Assembly: GCF_037338445.1 (NCBI RefSeq)
Contig: NZ_CP147838.1
Location: 372,001-436,000 of the forward strand
Direction of reading: 5' to 3'
Source: Salinibaculum sp. SYNS191
GTDB taxonomy: Archaea; Halobacteriota; Halobacteria; Halobacteriales; Haloarculaceae
DNA: 64,000 nucleotides
Shown piece after piece: positions 32,845 through 41,630 of the stretch. The translations under genes were made by a program, and so were the position numbers. Below the pieces are notes generated by a model. The model was not told the DNA's origin and did not search any database. It was given only the letters and a program-made list of their open reading frames with translations. Position 1 is the stretch's first letter; each line of letters begins with the position of its first letter.

Positions 32845-32868
32845 TACCCAAATCAGGGGGAGTCAGGC

Positions 32869-32878
32869 GGTTAAAACC
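32869..32878 (-). promoter_or_regulatory. TATA-like promoter of the tfe operon
   Basis: GGTTTTAACC, itself a perfect palindrome, lies 25-34 nt before the tfe ATG at 32844. Confidence 0.5.
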
Positions 32879-32914
32879 ATCGGGACGCGTCCGCGCGGCG
32901 AAATCGCCGCGCCG

Positions 32915-33460
32915 TCACTCGTCGGTGCGGTCCTCGACGCGCTTGCCCGTCGCCTGGGGCACGACCGTCTTCTCGGCGTCGGCCCACTCCCGGTCGAGTT
33001 CCCGCCCCTCGAACAGTCTGTCGAGGAAGACGGCCAGCGACGCCACCTCGGAGTGTGGCTGGTTCGTCACGCCGACGTTCCAGTCCGCCGCGTCGTAGAC
33101 GTCCCACGGGACCTTCTCGGCCCCGACGACGACCAGCAACGGCGTTCCCGTCCGGTGTGTCTCATGAATCTCGCTCTCGACGTCCTGGACCGGGAGGCCG
33201 TACATCGTCAGGTGGACGATGGCCCCGTCCCAGTCGTCCAGCAGTGCCGTCGGGCTGGTCGTGGTCTCCACGTCGAAGGGCCCGCCGAAGCGGTCCGTAA
33301 TGTCCTCAACGGTGTCGCTGCGGCTGGCGCCGTCGCCGGCGAGAATCACGCGGTCGGCGCCGAGTGCGCGCGCGGTCAGGCCGACGTGGGTCGTCATCCG
33401 CTCGTCCCGGCCCGGCCGGTGGCCGAGTCTGAGCACGGCGACCTCCGGTTCGTCCTTCAT
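32915..33460 (-). CDS. trm56: tRNA (cytidine(56)-2'-O)-methyltransferase
   Basis: 181 residues. 'VAVLRLGHRPGRDERMTTHVGLTARALGA' at the N-terminus is the signature of archaeal aTrm56. Knot-forming SPOUT motifs follow in 'IVHLTMYGLPV', 'LLVVVGAEKVPWDVYDAADWNVGVTNQPHSEVASLAVFLDRL'. The enzyme uses SAM to methylate the 2'-OH of C56 in the T-loop of tRNA. Length is normal. It is separated by 70 bp from tfe and precedes the DsbA-like gene by 24 bp. Confidence 0.92.
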   Translation of the reverse strand: MKDEPEVAVLRLGHRPGRDERMTTHVGLTARALGADRVILAGDGASRSDTVEDITDRFGGPFDVETTTSPTALLDDWDGAIVHLTMYGLPVQDVESEIHETHRTGTPLLVVVGAEKVPWDVYDAADWNVGVTNQPHSEVASLAVFLDRLFEGRELDREWADAEKTVVPQATGKRVEDRTDE

Positions 33461-33484
33461 GACTCCCCCGACGAGACGGTCCCG

Positions 33485-34198
33485 TTAGGCGCTTTCGGAG
33501 AGCGCGTCGTCCAGCGCCGACGAGACGGTGTCGACGGTACTGCTACCGAACCCGGAGGTGACTATCTGCCCGTTGATGACGAACGCGGGCGTCCCCTGGA
33601 TGCCGACTTGGCCGGCCATCTGGCGGTCCGCCCGGACTGTCGGGTCGTGGGCGCGGTCGACGCCCGCCGTCGCGACTGCCTCGGCCCCGTCGAGGCCGAG
33701 GTCGTTCACGAGCCGTTCGAACAGGGACCGGACGTTCCCGCGGAGGTCCCTGTGATTTTCGAAGAGTTTCTTCGCGTACGCCCAGAATGCGGCGTTGCCG
33801 TGGCGGGCCTGGACCTCGCGGGCCGCGGACGCCGCCTGCCAGGAGCCGGGGTCGGCGACGGGAATCGGCGCGTCGCGGTGCTCGTAGCGGATGTCGCCGG
33901 AGTCGATGAACTCCGAGGCCAGTTCGTCGAACCCGCTGGCGTTGTAGTCTGCACAGTGCGGGCAGGCGTAGTCCTCGTACACCGCCAGCGTGACGCTCGC
34001 TTCGGGGTCGCCAAGGACCGGTGCGGGGAGACGGCCGTCGGTCATCGTCGGCGTCGGCCCGGACGTGACCGTGGGTTCGGAGCCGTCGGTTCCGTCGCCA
34101 CCCTGTCCGTCGTTGCCGCCGAGACAGCCGGCGAGTGCGGCTGCCCCGGTTCCGACGCCGAGGAGGAGCCGCCGGCGGCTCATCGAACTGTCGTCCAT
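33485..34198 (-). CDS. Tat-exported DsbA-like thioredoxin-fold lipoprotein
   Basis: 237 residues. The twin-arginine signal 'SRRRLLLGVG' (R8-R10) is followed by lipobox 'LAGC' (C25), a Gly/Asp/Thr linker and a thioredoxin-fold domain. The active site CPHC is at residues 79-82, and the cis-Pro loop 'GIQGTPAFVING' lies near residue 200. It should be a lipid-anchored extracellular thiol oxidoreductase or disulfide-bond catalyst of the DsbA/DsbG type. Minus-strand TATA-like ATTATATA lies 23-30 nt upstream. Confidence 0.9.
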   Translation of the reverse strand: MDDSSMSRRRLLLGVGTGAAALAGCLGGNDGQGGDGTDGSEPTVTSGPTPTMTDGRLPAPVLGDPEASVTLAVYEDYACPHCADYNASGFDELASEFIDSGDIRYEHRDAPIPVADPGSWQAASAAREVQARHGNAAFWAYAKKLFENHRDLRGNVRSLFERLVNDLGLDGAEAVATAGVDRAHDPTVRADRQMAGQVGIQGTPAFVINGQIVTSGFGSSTVDTVSSALDDALSESA

Positions 34199-34220
34199 GT
34201 CCTCTAGCCAGCCTGCCAGC

Positions 34221-34228
34221 TATATAAT
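34221..34228 (-). promoter_or_regulatory. TATA box of the DsbA-like gene
   Basis: ATTATATA on the minus strand, 23-30 nt before the ATG at 34198, is among the strongest TATA matches in the window. Confidence 0.6.
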
Positions 34229-34276
34229 CTGTCTGTCTCGCGGACATCCCGGCGAGAACTCGCTGTCTCGGCCGCG

Positions 34277-34750
34277 TCAGGTGTCGTCGCGCTGGCGTTC
34301 GCGCGGCCGTTCCACGAACGTCCGTCCGTTCAGGCGCTTGCGCTCGCCGTCGGCCGTCCTGATGAGCAGTTCCGGGCCCTTGTGTCGCATCTCCACCACG
34401 TCGAGAATCGTCTCGAACGACCAGCCCTTGACTCTGGCCTGGCCGTCCTCGTCTATCTCTATGAAGGTTCGGGGCGTCTGCTGGTCGCCCAGCGACCACT
34501 CCTCGCCGCCGAACTCGATGGTCTCCTCCGCCATCGTCCCCCAGCGGAACACACACCGGTACTGGGTCCGGGGTTCGTCCGCGCGCTCGTGGTCGACGCG
34601 GGTCGTCGTCTCGAAGTCGAACCCGCAGTTGGCGGCCCACTTCTCCAGGTGCTCGTGGTCGAACCGCCGCTGTCCGGCCCCGTCGCGCGTCTCGCGGGTC
34701 CAGATGATGTGGGAGTTCGACGGCTTGCCTCTGAACGAGCCGGCTGTCAC
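34277..34750 (-). CDS. Conserved hypothetical haloarchaeal protein
   Basis: 157 residues from a GTG at 34750, supported by a minus-strand TATA-like CAATTATACTTAAG 25-37 nt upstream. The sequence is basic for a haloarchaeal protein and rich in short beta strands ('QYRCVFRWGTMAEETIEFGGEEWSLGDQQTPRTFIEID', 'ELLIRTADGERKRLNGRTFVERPRERQRDD'). I recognise no domain. A nucleic-acid-binding role is conceivable from the Arg-rich tail but unproven. It is divergent from the RPA operon. Confidence 0.65.
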   Translation of the reverse strand: MTAGSFRGKPSNSHIIWTRETRDGAGQRRFDHEHLEKWAANCGFDFETTTRVDHERADEPRTQYRCVFRWGTMAEETIEFGGEEWSLGDQQTPRTFIEIDEDGQARVKGWSFETILDVVEMRHKGPELLIRTADGERKRLNGRTFVERPRERQRDDT

Positions 34751-34774
34751 CGCTGGAACTGGGCTGCGCCCTCG

Positions 34775-34787
34775 CTTAAGTATAATT
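34775..34787 (-). promoter_or_regulatory. TATA-like promoter of the gene at 34277-34750
   Basis: CAATTATACTTAAG-type AT-rich stretch on the minus strand, 25-37 nt before the GTG at 34750, inside otherwise GC-rich sequence. Confidence 0.5.
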
Positions 34788-34819
34788 GAGAGCCAGTGAC
34801 AGGAGAGCCGGACGCGACT

Positions 34820-34826
34820 CTTTTAG
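34820..34826 (+). promoter_or_regulatory. TATA-like promoter of the RPA operon
   Basis: CTTTTAG lies 26-32 nt before the rpa ATG at 34852. It is the only AT-rich element at this spacing. Confidence 0.5.
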
Positions 34827-34851
34827 TGGGGCCGGAGCCAAGGCCGGAACG

Positions 34852-36129
34852 ATGAGTCTCGAAGACCATGCCGAGGAACTCGCCTCCGACCTCGGCGTCG
34901 ACAAAGAGGAGGTCAAAGAAGACCTGGAGAACCTCGTCTCCTACAGCGTGCCGATGGACGAGGCCAAGCAAAGCCTGCGGCGCAAGTACGGCGACGGCAG
35001 CGACGGCGGCGGGGGTGCCGAACCGTCGACCAAGTCCATCGCCGACATCTCGACTGCCGACAGCAACGTCTCGGTGACGGCCGTCGTCCTCACCTGCGGG
35101 CAGCGCTCGATTCGCTACCAGGGCGAGGACCAGGTCATCTTCGAGGGTGAACTGGCAGACGAGACCGGGAAACTCTCCTACACCGCCTGGGAGGACGTCG
35201 GCCTGGAGGCCGGCCAGACGCTCCGACTGAGCAACGCCGGCGTCCGCGAGTGGGAGGGCGAACCCGAACTCAACATCGGCGGGAGCACGACCGTCTCCCT
35301 CGTCGACGACACGCTCGACGTGGCCTACGAGGTCGGCGGCGACGAGACACTCGCCGACCTCGAACCCGGCGACCGCGGCGTCAACGTCGAGGTGACGGTC
35401 CTGGAACGCGAGGAGAAGACCATCGACGGCCGCGACGGCGAGACGGAGATTCTCAGCGGCGTCCTCGCGGACGAGACGGCCCGCCTGCCCTTCACCGACT
35501 GGGAGCCCCGGCCAGAACTGACCGAGGGAGCCTCCGTGCGAATCGAGGACGTATTCATCCGGGAGTTCCGTGGCGTCCCCTCCGTCAACGTCTCCGAGTT
35601 CTCGGAGGTGACGCCACTGGACCGCGACGTGGAGCCACAGGAGACCGCACCACGGCTGTCCATCGGCGAGGCCGTCGACTCCGGCGGCCTGTTCGACGTG
35701 GAACTGGTCGGCAACGCCATCGCGCTGCGGGACGGCTCCGGCCTCATCGAGCGCTGCCCGGAGTGTGGCCGGGTCATCCAGAACGGCCAGTGTCGCAGCC
35801 ACGGCGACGTCGACGGCCAGGACGACCTGCGGACGAAAATCATCCTCGACGACGGCACCGGGACAGTGACCGCTGTCCTCGACGAAGGGCTGACCGAGCA
35901 GGTCTACGGCGGCGACATCGAGGACGCGAAGGAGCACGCCCGCGAGGAGATGGACAAGGAAGTCGTGGCCGACGCGATTCGCGAGCACGTCGTCGGACGC
36001 GAGTTCACGGTCCGCGGGTCGCTCAGCGTCGACGAGTACGGCGCGAACCTGGAGGTCGAGTCGTTCGCCGAGAGCGACGACGACCCGGCGGCACGCGCCG
36101 CCGACCTCCTCGCGGAGGTGTCCCAATGA
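34852..36129 (+). CDS. rpa1: Single-stranded DNA-binding protein RPA (RPA1 type)
   Basis: 425 residues. An N-terminal UBA-like helical segment (residues 1-45, 'VDKEEVKEDLENLVSYSVPMDEAKQSL') is followed by tandem OB folds (about residues 60-165, 170-275 and 290-400). The last carries a zinc finger 'CPECGRVIQNGQCRSHG' (C-x2-C...C-x2-H). This is the archaeal RPA architecture for coating ssDNA in replication and repair. The next gene overlaps by four bases (ATGA), then a phosphoesterase by one base. This matches the rpa1-rpap1-rpe operon described in Haloferax volcanii. Confidence 0.9.
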   Translation: MSLEDHAEELASDLGVDKEEVKEDLENLVSYSVPMDEAKQSLRRKYGDGSDGGGGAEPSTKSIADISTADSNVSVTAVVLTCGQRSIRYQGEDQVIFEGELADETGKLSYTAWEDVGLEAGQTLRLSNAGVREWEGEPELNIGGSTTVSLVDDTLDVAYEVGGDETLADLEPGDRGVNVEVTVLEREEKTIDGRDGETEILSGVLADETARLPFTDWEPRPELTEGASVRIEDVFIREFRGVPSVNVSEFSEVTPLDRDVEPQETAPRLSIGEAVDSGGLFDVELVGNAIALRDGSGLIERCPECGRVIQNGQCRSHGDVDGQDDLRTKIILDDGTGTVTAVLDEGLTEQVYGGDIEDAKEHAREEMDKEVVADAIREHVVGREFTVRGSLSVDEYGANLEVESFAESDDDPAARAADLLAEVSQ

Positions 36130-37823
36130 GCGAAAGCGAGGACGGCGGCGCGGGCCAGCGGGAGGTCGCCTACCGGCTGTTCGCCGCCGAGTTCGACGAC
36201 GCCGACTTCTCCTACTCCGAGAGCGACGAGGAGCGCGCGCCGAACTACGTCGTCACGCCGACCGGAGCGCGCGTCAATCGGCTGTTCGTGGTCGGCGTCC
36301 TCACGGAGGTCGAGCAGGTCGGCGACGAGGTGCTCCGCGCACGCGTCGTGGACCCGACCGGCGCGTTCGTCCTCTACGCCGGCCAGTACCAGCCCGACGA
36401 GATGGCGTTCCTCGACCGTGCGGAGACTCCCTCCTTCGTCGCGGTGACGGGGAAAGCGCGCACGTTCCAGCCGGAAGACTCCGACGCGGTGTACACCTCC
36501 ATCCGGCCGGAGAGCATCAGCACCGTCGACGCGGCCACGCGGGACCGCTGGACCGTCCAGACCGCAGAGCAGACGCTCACCCGCATCGAGCACGTGGCGA
36601 CGGCCCTGTCGCTCGACGCCTCCGGCGACGTGCTGACGGAGACGCTGCTGGACCACGGCGTCGACGAGGGGCTGGCTGCCGGCATCCCGCTCGCTATCGA
36701 CCACTACGGAACGACGCCGGCCTACCTCTCGGCGCTCCGGGAGACCGCGCTCGACGCCGCACGCGTCGTCAGCGGCGACATCGACGAGGTGGAGTCGTTC
36801 AGCGTCGCCCCGGACGACGAGGGACCCGCCGACCTCACCGCACTGGCGGACTCGTCCGTCGAAGTGTCGGCAGGTGGGCTGGGGACGGAGCCATCGGAGC
36901 CAGAACCGACCGAATCCGCGACGGCCGAGGAGCCGAGCCCCGACGAATCGACCGTCGAGACGGCGGAGCCGGCCGAAGCCAGCGAGGACGAGGCAGAATC
37001 CGAAACAGAACCCTCGACAGAACCGGTCGAACAGAGCGAGGCTGCGAGCGCGCCCGAAGAACCAGTCGGGACGGATACAGAGTCGACCGAGGAACCCGAG
37101 ACGGAGTCTGCGGCGGCAGAGACAGCCGCTCCTCCCGAGGAGAGCGAAGCATCCGAAGCTGCGACGACGTCGGAGGAAGATGCCACAGCGACAGAACCCG
37201 CAGCTGGAGAATCCGAAGACGACGACCTCGGGGACTTCGAACCCGGCGAGTTCGAACTCGACGAGGACGAACGCGAGGAGATAGAGGAGGAGTTCGGGAC
37301 CGAGTTCCAGACTGGGACCGACGTCCCCGAACCCGGCGAGGCCGACATCGAGACGCCCGACCCGGAAGAACTGGCCGAACAGGAGGCCGCTGACGGAGAC
37401 GGAGCAGAGACCGACGCAGCGCCCGCTGGCGGAACAACCGCGGTGGAGACAGAAGACGCGGAAACGTCGGAGGTCGGCGCTGAGACCGCGGAAGCCGAGT
37501 CGGAGCTCGAGGTTTCCGAGACGGAGTCCGAAGACGGCGAGACGGAGGCCGAAGACGGCGAGACGGAGTCCGAGGCTGTCGAGCCGGCGGAGTCAACGGA
37601 GCCCGCAGAGGCCGAACCGGCCGAGGACGTTGACATCGACGACGCCGTCGTCGAGGTGATGGAGGAACTGGACGACGGCACCGGGGCTGAGCGGGCCGCA
37701 GTCGTCGACACTGTCGTCGAGCGCTACGCCGCGACGCCGGACGAAGTCGAGGACGCCATCCAGGACGCGCTCATGAGCGGCCAGTGCTACGAGCCGGACG
37801 ACGAGACGCTGAAGTCCATCTGA
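36126..37823 (+). CDS. rpap1: RPA-associated protein with long acidic linker
   Basis: 565 residues. The N-terminal OB-like domain (about residues 10-135, 'RVNRLFVVGVLTEVEQVGDEVLRARVVDPTGAF') and helical region match COG3390, the RPA-associated protein family. Residues about 245-500 form a low-complexity Glu/Ser/Ala/Thr linker. A small C-terminal winged-helix-like domain follows ('DDAVVEVMEELDDGTGAERAAVVDTVVERYAATPDEVEDAIQDALMSG'). It likely binds RPA1 and shares its ssDNA-handling role. It is coupled to rpa1 by ATGA and to the downstream phosphoesterase by TGATG. Confidence 0.87.
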   Translation: MSESEDGGAGQREVAYRLFAAEFDDADFSYSESDEERAPNYVVTPTGARVNRLFVVGVLTEVEQVGDEVLRARVVDPTGAFVLYAGQYQPDEMAFLDRAETPSFVAVTGKARTFQPEDSDAVYTSIRPESISTVDAATRDRWTVQTAEQTLTRIEHVATALSLDASGDVLTETLLDHGVDEGLAAGIPLAIDHYGTTPAYLSALRETALDAARVVSGDIDEVESFSVAPDDEGPADLTALADSSVEVSAGGLGTEPSEPEPTESATAEEPSPDESTVETAEPAEASEDEAESETEPSTEPVEQSEAASAPEEPVGTDTESTEEPETESAAAETAAPPEESEASEAATTSEEDATATEPAAGESEDDDLGDFEPGEFELDEDEREEIEEEFGTEFQTGTDVPEPGEADIETPDPEELAEQEAADGDGAETDAAPAGGTTAVETEDAETSEVGAETAEAESELEVSETESEDGETEAEDGETESEAVEPAESTEPAEAEPAEDVDIDDAVVEVMEELDDGTGAERAAVVDTVVERYAATPDEVEDAIQDALMSGQCYEPDDETLKSI

Positions 37824-38575
37824 TGGGCGTCGAACCGGTCCCCGGCGAACCGGCGGCGGTGGCCGACTGCGACGGCGAGCGCGTGCTGGTCGTCGCCGAC
37901 TACCACGCCGGAATCGAGAGCGGACTCCAGCGCGAGGGCGTCGAACTCGACAGCCGCGCCGACCAGCGCCGCGACAGCGTGCTCTCGCTGCTCGACCGGA
38001 CCGACGCAGAGAGCTTGCTCGTCCTGGGGGACCTGGGACACGCCATCGGCGACCCCTGGTCGGTCGAGCGCGAGGAAATCGAGGCGTTCCTGTCGGCAGT
38101 CACCGAGCGAGTACCCGTCACACTCGTCAAGGGCAACCACGACGGCGCTATCGAGGACGTCGCCGACGCTTTCGAGCGCGTCTCGCTCACCCCCGGTCAC
38201 GGCACTCGCCGCGGGACGGTCGGGTTCGCACACGGCCACACCTGGCCGAGTCCGGACGTACTCTCGGCGGACGTCCTCTGTATCGGGCACGAGCACCCAG
38301 TCGTCAAACTGGAAGACGAAGTCGGTGGCGGTCGCATCGAGCGGGTCTGGCTCCGCAGCGACGTCTCCGCCGAACCGTTCCGGGAGTTCCACAGTGTCGA
38401 CCTTCGGACGCCCGACGAACTCGTCGTCTTCCCGGCGTTCAACGACCTCTCGGGGGGGACCTGGGTGAACGTCGCGGGGCAGGACTTCCTCTCGCCGTTC
38501 CTGCCCGACGCGCTGGTCGACGGGGAGGCCTACCTGCTCGACGGAACACGGCTCGGACGGTACGACGCCATTTAA
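37823..38575 (+). CDS. rpe: Metallophosphoesterase (RPA-operon phosphoesterase)
   Basis: 250 residues. Calcineurin-like motifs are in order: 'LVVADYHAGIE' (D-x-H), 'LLVLGDLGHAIG' (GD), 'LVKGNHDGAIE' (GNHD), 'GFAHGHTWP' and 'LCIGHEHPVV' (GHxH). This is the COG1407 archaeal group. In H. volcanii the equivalent gene (rpe) is in the rpa1 operon. The start overlaps the rpap1 stop by one base. It presumably processes a nucleic-acid or nucleotide phosphoester linked to ssDNA metabolism; the substrate is not known. Confidence 0.88.
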   Translation: MGVEPVPGEPAAVADCDGERVLVVADYHAGIESGLQREGVELDSRADQRRDSVLSLLDRTDAESLLVLGDLGHAIGDPWSVEREEIEAFLSAVTERVPVTLVKGNHDGAIEDVADAFERVSLTPGHGTRRGTVGFAHGHTWPSPDVLSADVLCIGHEHPVVKLEDEVGGGRIERVWLRSDVSAEPFREFHSVDLRTPDELVVFPAFNDLSGGTWVNVAGQDFLSPFLPDALVDGEAYLLDGTRLGRYDAI

Positions 38576-38714
38576 CCCGAACGTTCAAGTACGAGAGCCA
38601 GGCCAGCGAGGCCCGTGTCATAACGAGCTATCGCGGAGCGGTCAGCGGGAGTGTGGACAGCCGCTTCGCGTCGCAGCGTCCACCTGTTAGCCACTGACAC
38701 CCACTGTCCGACGG

Positions 38715-38721
38715 GCTTAAT
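38715..38721 (+). promoter_or_regulatory. TATA-like promoter of lhr
   Basis: GCTTAAT lies 25-31 nt before the ATG at 38746. It indicates that the helicase gene is transcribed separately from the RPA operon. The 170-bp gap also contains a GTGGAC/GTCCAC inverted pair near 38653-38682, of unknown role. Confidence 0.45.
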
Positions 38722-38745
38722 CGGCTCAGCGACTAACGACCGGTG

Positions 38746-41589
38746 ATGACTGACGCCGGGGCCGCCGAGGGTCCAGCGGCCTTCGCCGCGCTCGGGAGCA
38801 GCGTTCGGGACGCCCTCTCCGAGCGCGGATTCGAGACGCCGACAGCGCCACAGCGTGCGGCCATTCCGCCGCTGGCCGACGGCGACGACGCGCTCGTCGT
38901 CGCACCGACCGGGAGCGGCAAGACCGAGACGGCGATGCTCCCCATCTTCGACGCGCTGGCCGACGAAGATCGCTTCGGCATCGGCGCGCTCTACGTTACG
39001 CCGCTCCGTGCCCTCAACCGGGACATGCGCGAGCGTCTGGAGTGGTGGAGCGACACGCTCGGGCTGGACGTGGACGTCCGCCACGGCGACACCTCCGACT
39101 ACCAGCGCCAGAAGCAGGCCAACGACCCTCCGGACGTGCTCGTCACGACGCCGGAGACGCTCCAGGCGATGCTCACGGGCAAGAAGCTTCGCCGGGCGCT
39201 GGAGGACGTGGACCACGTCGTCGTCGACGAAGTGCACGAACTCGCCACGTCCAAGCGCGGGGCGCAACTCACTGTGGGCCTGGAGCGAGTGCGCGAACTC
39301 GCTGGCCCCTTCCAGCGCGTCGGCCTCTCCGCGACAGTCGGGGACCCGGAAGAGGTCGGGCGTTTCCTGACTGGCGACCGTGGCTGTACCATCGTGGAGG
39401 TCGACGCCGGCAGTGCCATCGACATCGACGTGAGGGCACCGGAGATTACGGACAGCGACGAGGCGCTGGGGACGGAACTGGTCACGGACGCCGAGATCGC
39501 CAGTCACGTCCGTGCAATCGACGAACTCGTCGCGGAGAACGAGTCGACGCTCGTCTTCGTCAACACCCGCCAGACGGCGGAGGCACTGGGCTCACGGCTG
39601 AAGGAACTGGGCACCGACATCGGAATCCATCACGGCTCCCTCTCGCGGGACGCTCGCATCGACGTCGAGACGGCGTTCAAGCAGGGCGACCTCGACGGAC
39701 TGCTGTGCACCTCGTCGATGGAACTCGGCATCGACGTGGGGCACGTCGACCACGTCGTCCAGTACAACAGCCCCCGGCAGGTCTGTCGACTGCTCCAGCG
39801 CGTCGGGCGAGCGGGCCACCGCCGCGACACCGTCTCGTCGGGGACCATCGTCACCAGCCACCCCGACGACGTGGTGGAGTCGCTGGCAATCATGCGCCAG
39901 GCAGAGGCCGGCGACGTGGAGTCGGCCGACATCCACTACGGGAGTCTCGACACGGTCGCCAACCAGATTGCCGGACTGGTGATGGACTTCGGGGAAATCG
40001 GTGCGATGAAGGCCTACAGCATCGTCACACGCGCGTACCCGTTCGCGGACCTCTCGAAGCACGACTTCAAGCAGGTCGTGCGGGAACTGGCCGGAAACAG
40101 CGTTGTCTGGCTGAACGAGGAGGAGGACCGCCTGGAGAAGCGCCGCGGGACCTGGCAGTACTTCTACCAGAACCTCTCGATGATTCCCGACGAGGCCACC
40201 TACGATGTCGAGGACGTCGCCAGCGGCAAACAGGTCGGGACGCTGGACGAACGGTTCGTCGTCAACTTCGCCCAGCCGGGCGAGATATTCATCCAGCGCG
40301 GCGAGATGTGGCGCATCACCGAAGTCGACGAGGAGGAGGAGACAGTCACAGTCTCCCCCATCGAGGACCCCGCGGGCGAGGTGCCGTCGTGGACCGGCCA
40401 GGAGATTCCGGTGCCCGAACAGGTCGCACAGGAGGTCGGCGAACTCCGGACAGTCGCGACACAGCAACTCCGCGGGGGTGCCGACGCCGACGCGGTCGCC
40501 CGTGACCTCCGCCGGCGCTACGATGCCGATGCGGGGACCATAGCCGGCGGGCTCGAACCGCTGTCCGACCACGCGGAGACGGACGCACCGATTCCATCCG
40601 ACGACGCGATTCTCGTCGAGTTCACGTCCGGCACAATCGTGGTCAACGCCTGCTTCGGGCACAAGGTCAACGAGACGCTCGCCAGACTCCTCTCGGCGCT
40701 ACTCGGCCAACAGAGCGGCTCCTCGGTCGGGATGGAGGTCGACCCCTACCGCATCGAACTGGACGTGCCCCGCGGCGTGACCGCGGGCGACGTGGTCAGA
40801 CTGCTGGAGGAGACCGACCCCGCCCACGTGGGCCACCTCATCGAACTCAGCCTCAAGAACGCCGACGCGCTGAAGTTCAAGGTCGCACAGGTGGCGACGA
40901 AGTTCGGCGCGCTGAAGCGCTGGCGCGGGTCCAGTCAGTCCCGCTTCGGCAAGAGCCGCCTGCTGGCGGCGCTGGAGGACACCCCAATCTACGACGAGGC
41001 AATCCGGGAAATTCGCCACGAGGAACTCGCCGTCGACCGCGCGGGTGAGGTCCTCGCCGGCGTCCAGTCCGGCGACATCAGCGTCGAGACGGTCGGCGAA
41101 CTCACGCCTATCGGTACCGGCGGTCGTGGCTCGGGCCAGGAACTGCTCACGCCGGAAAACGCCGACGCGAGCGTCATTCAGACCGTCAAGGAGCGCATCC
41201 AGAACGACCGGGTCATCCTGCTGTGCCTGCACTGCCAGGACTGGAAGCGCACCCAGCAGGTCGGCCGCGTCCGCGACCAGCCCGAGTGTCCCGAGTGCGG
41301 GTCGACCCAGATAGCCGCGCTGAACCCCTGGGACGAGGAGACCGTCGCCGCGGTCAGGGCACCGGAGAAGGACGACGAGGAGGAGAAACTGACCCAGCGG
41401 GCCTACCGCGCGGCGAGTCTCGTCCAGAGCCACGGCAAGCGGGCGGTCGTGGCGCTGGCTGCCCGCGGCGTCGGCCCGCACAACGCCGCACGCATCATCA
41501 ACAAACTCCGTGAGGACGAGGAGGACTTCTACCGGGACATCCTCGCACGCGAGCGCGAGTACGCCCGGACGCGGTCGTTCTGGGAGTGA
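38746..41589 (+). CDS. lhr: Lhr-type ATP-dependent DNA helicase
   Basis: 947 residues from the ATG at 38746. Superfamily 2 motifs: Q-motif region, Walker A 'APTGSGKT' (53-60), DEVH (161-164), 'SATVGDPE' (motif III) and the C-terminal RecA lobe with 'STLVFVNTRQTAEALGSRL', 'HHGSLSRDAR' and 'VQYNSPRQVCRLLQRVGRAGHR'. A long C-terminal region follows, with two CxxC-type pairs (C827/C830, C848/C851). Lhr acts on forked DNA and R-loops in repair. It lies beside the RPA operon. The GTG at 38743 is an alternative start. Confidence 0.92.
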   Translation: MTDAGAAEGPAAFAALGSSVRDALSERGFETPTAPQRAAIPPLADGDDALVVAPTGSGKTETAMLPIFDALADEDRFGIGALYVTPLRALNRDMRERLEWWSDTLGLDVDVRHGDTSDYQRQKQANDPPDVLVTTPETLQAMLTGKKLRRALEDVDHVVVDEVHELATSKRGAQLTVGLERVRELAGPFQRVGLSATVGDPEEVGRFLTGDRGCTIVEVDAGSAIDIDVRAPEITDSDEALGTELVTDAEIASHVRAIDELVAENESTLVFVNTRQTAEALGSRLKELGTDIGIHHGSLSRDARIDVETAFKQGDLDGLLCTSSMELGIDVGHVDHVVQYNSPRQVCRLLQRVGRAGHRRDTVSSGTIVTSHPDDVVESLAIMRQAEAGDVESADIHYGSLDTVANQIAGLVMDFGEIGAMKAYSIVTRAYPFADLSKHDFKQVVRELAGNSVVWLNEEEDRLEKRRGTWQYFYQNLSMIPDEATYDVEDVASGKQVGTLDERFVVNFAQPGEIFIQRGEMWRITEVDEEEETVTVSPIEDPAGEVPSWTGQEIPVPEQVAQEVGELRTVATQQLRGGADADAVARDLRRRYDADAGTIAGGLEPLSDHAETDAPIPSDDAILVEFTSGTIVVNACFGHKVNETLARLLSALLGQQSGSSVGMEVDPYRIELDVPRGVTAGDVVRLLEETDPAHVGHLIELSLKNADALKFKVAQVATKFGALKRWRGSSQSRFGKSRLLAALEDTPIYDEAIREIRHEELAVDRAGEVLAGVQSGDISVETVGELTPIGTGGRGSGQELLTPENADASVIQTVKERIQNDRVILLCLHCQDWKRTQQVGRVRDQPECPECGSTQIAALNPWDEETVAAVRAPEKDDEEEKLTQRAYRAASLVQSHGKRAVVALAARGVGPHNAARIINKLREDEEDFYRDILAREREYARTRSFWE

Positions 41590-41630
41590 ACGGCCCCCAG
41601 GCTCTTGGGGCTGCTCCCCCAGAATGGTGT

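Noticed and set aside
36860..37620. Low-complexity GA-rich tract that might be a separate repeat element
   Set aside because: It is in frame with, and encodes, the acidic linker of the RPA-associated protein, with codon variation between units.
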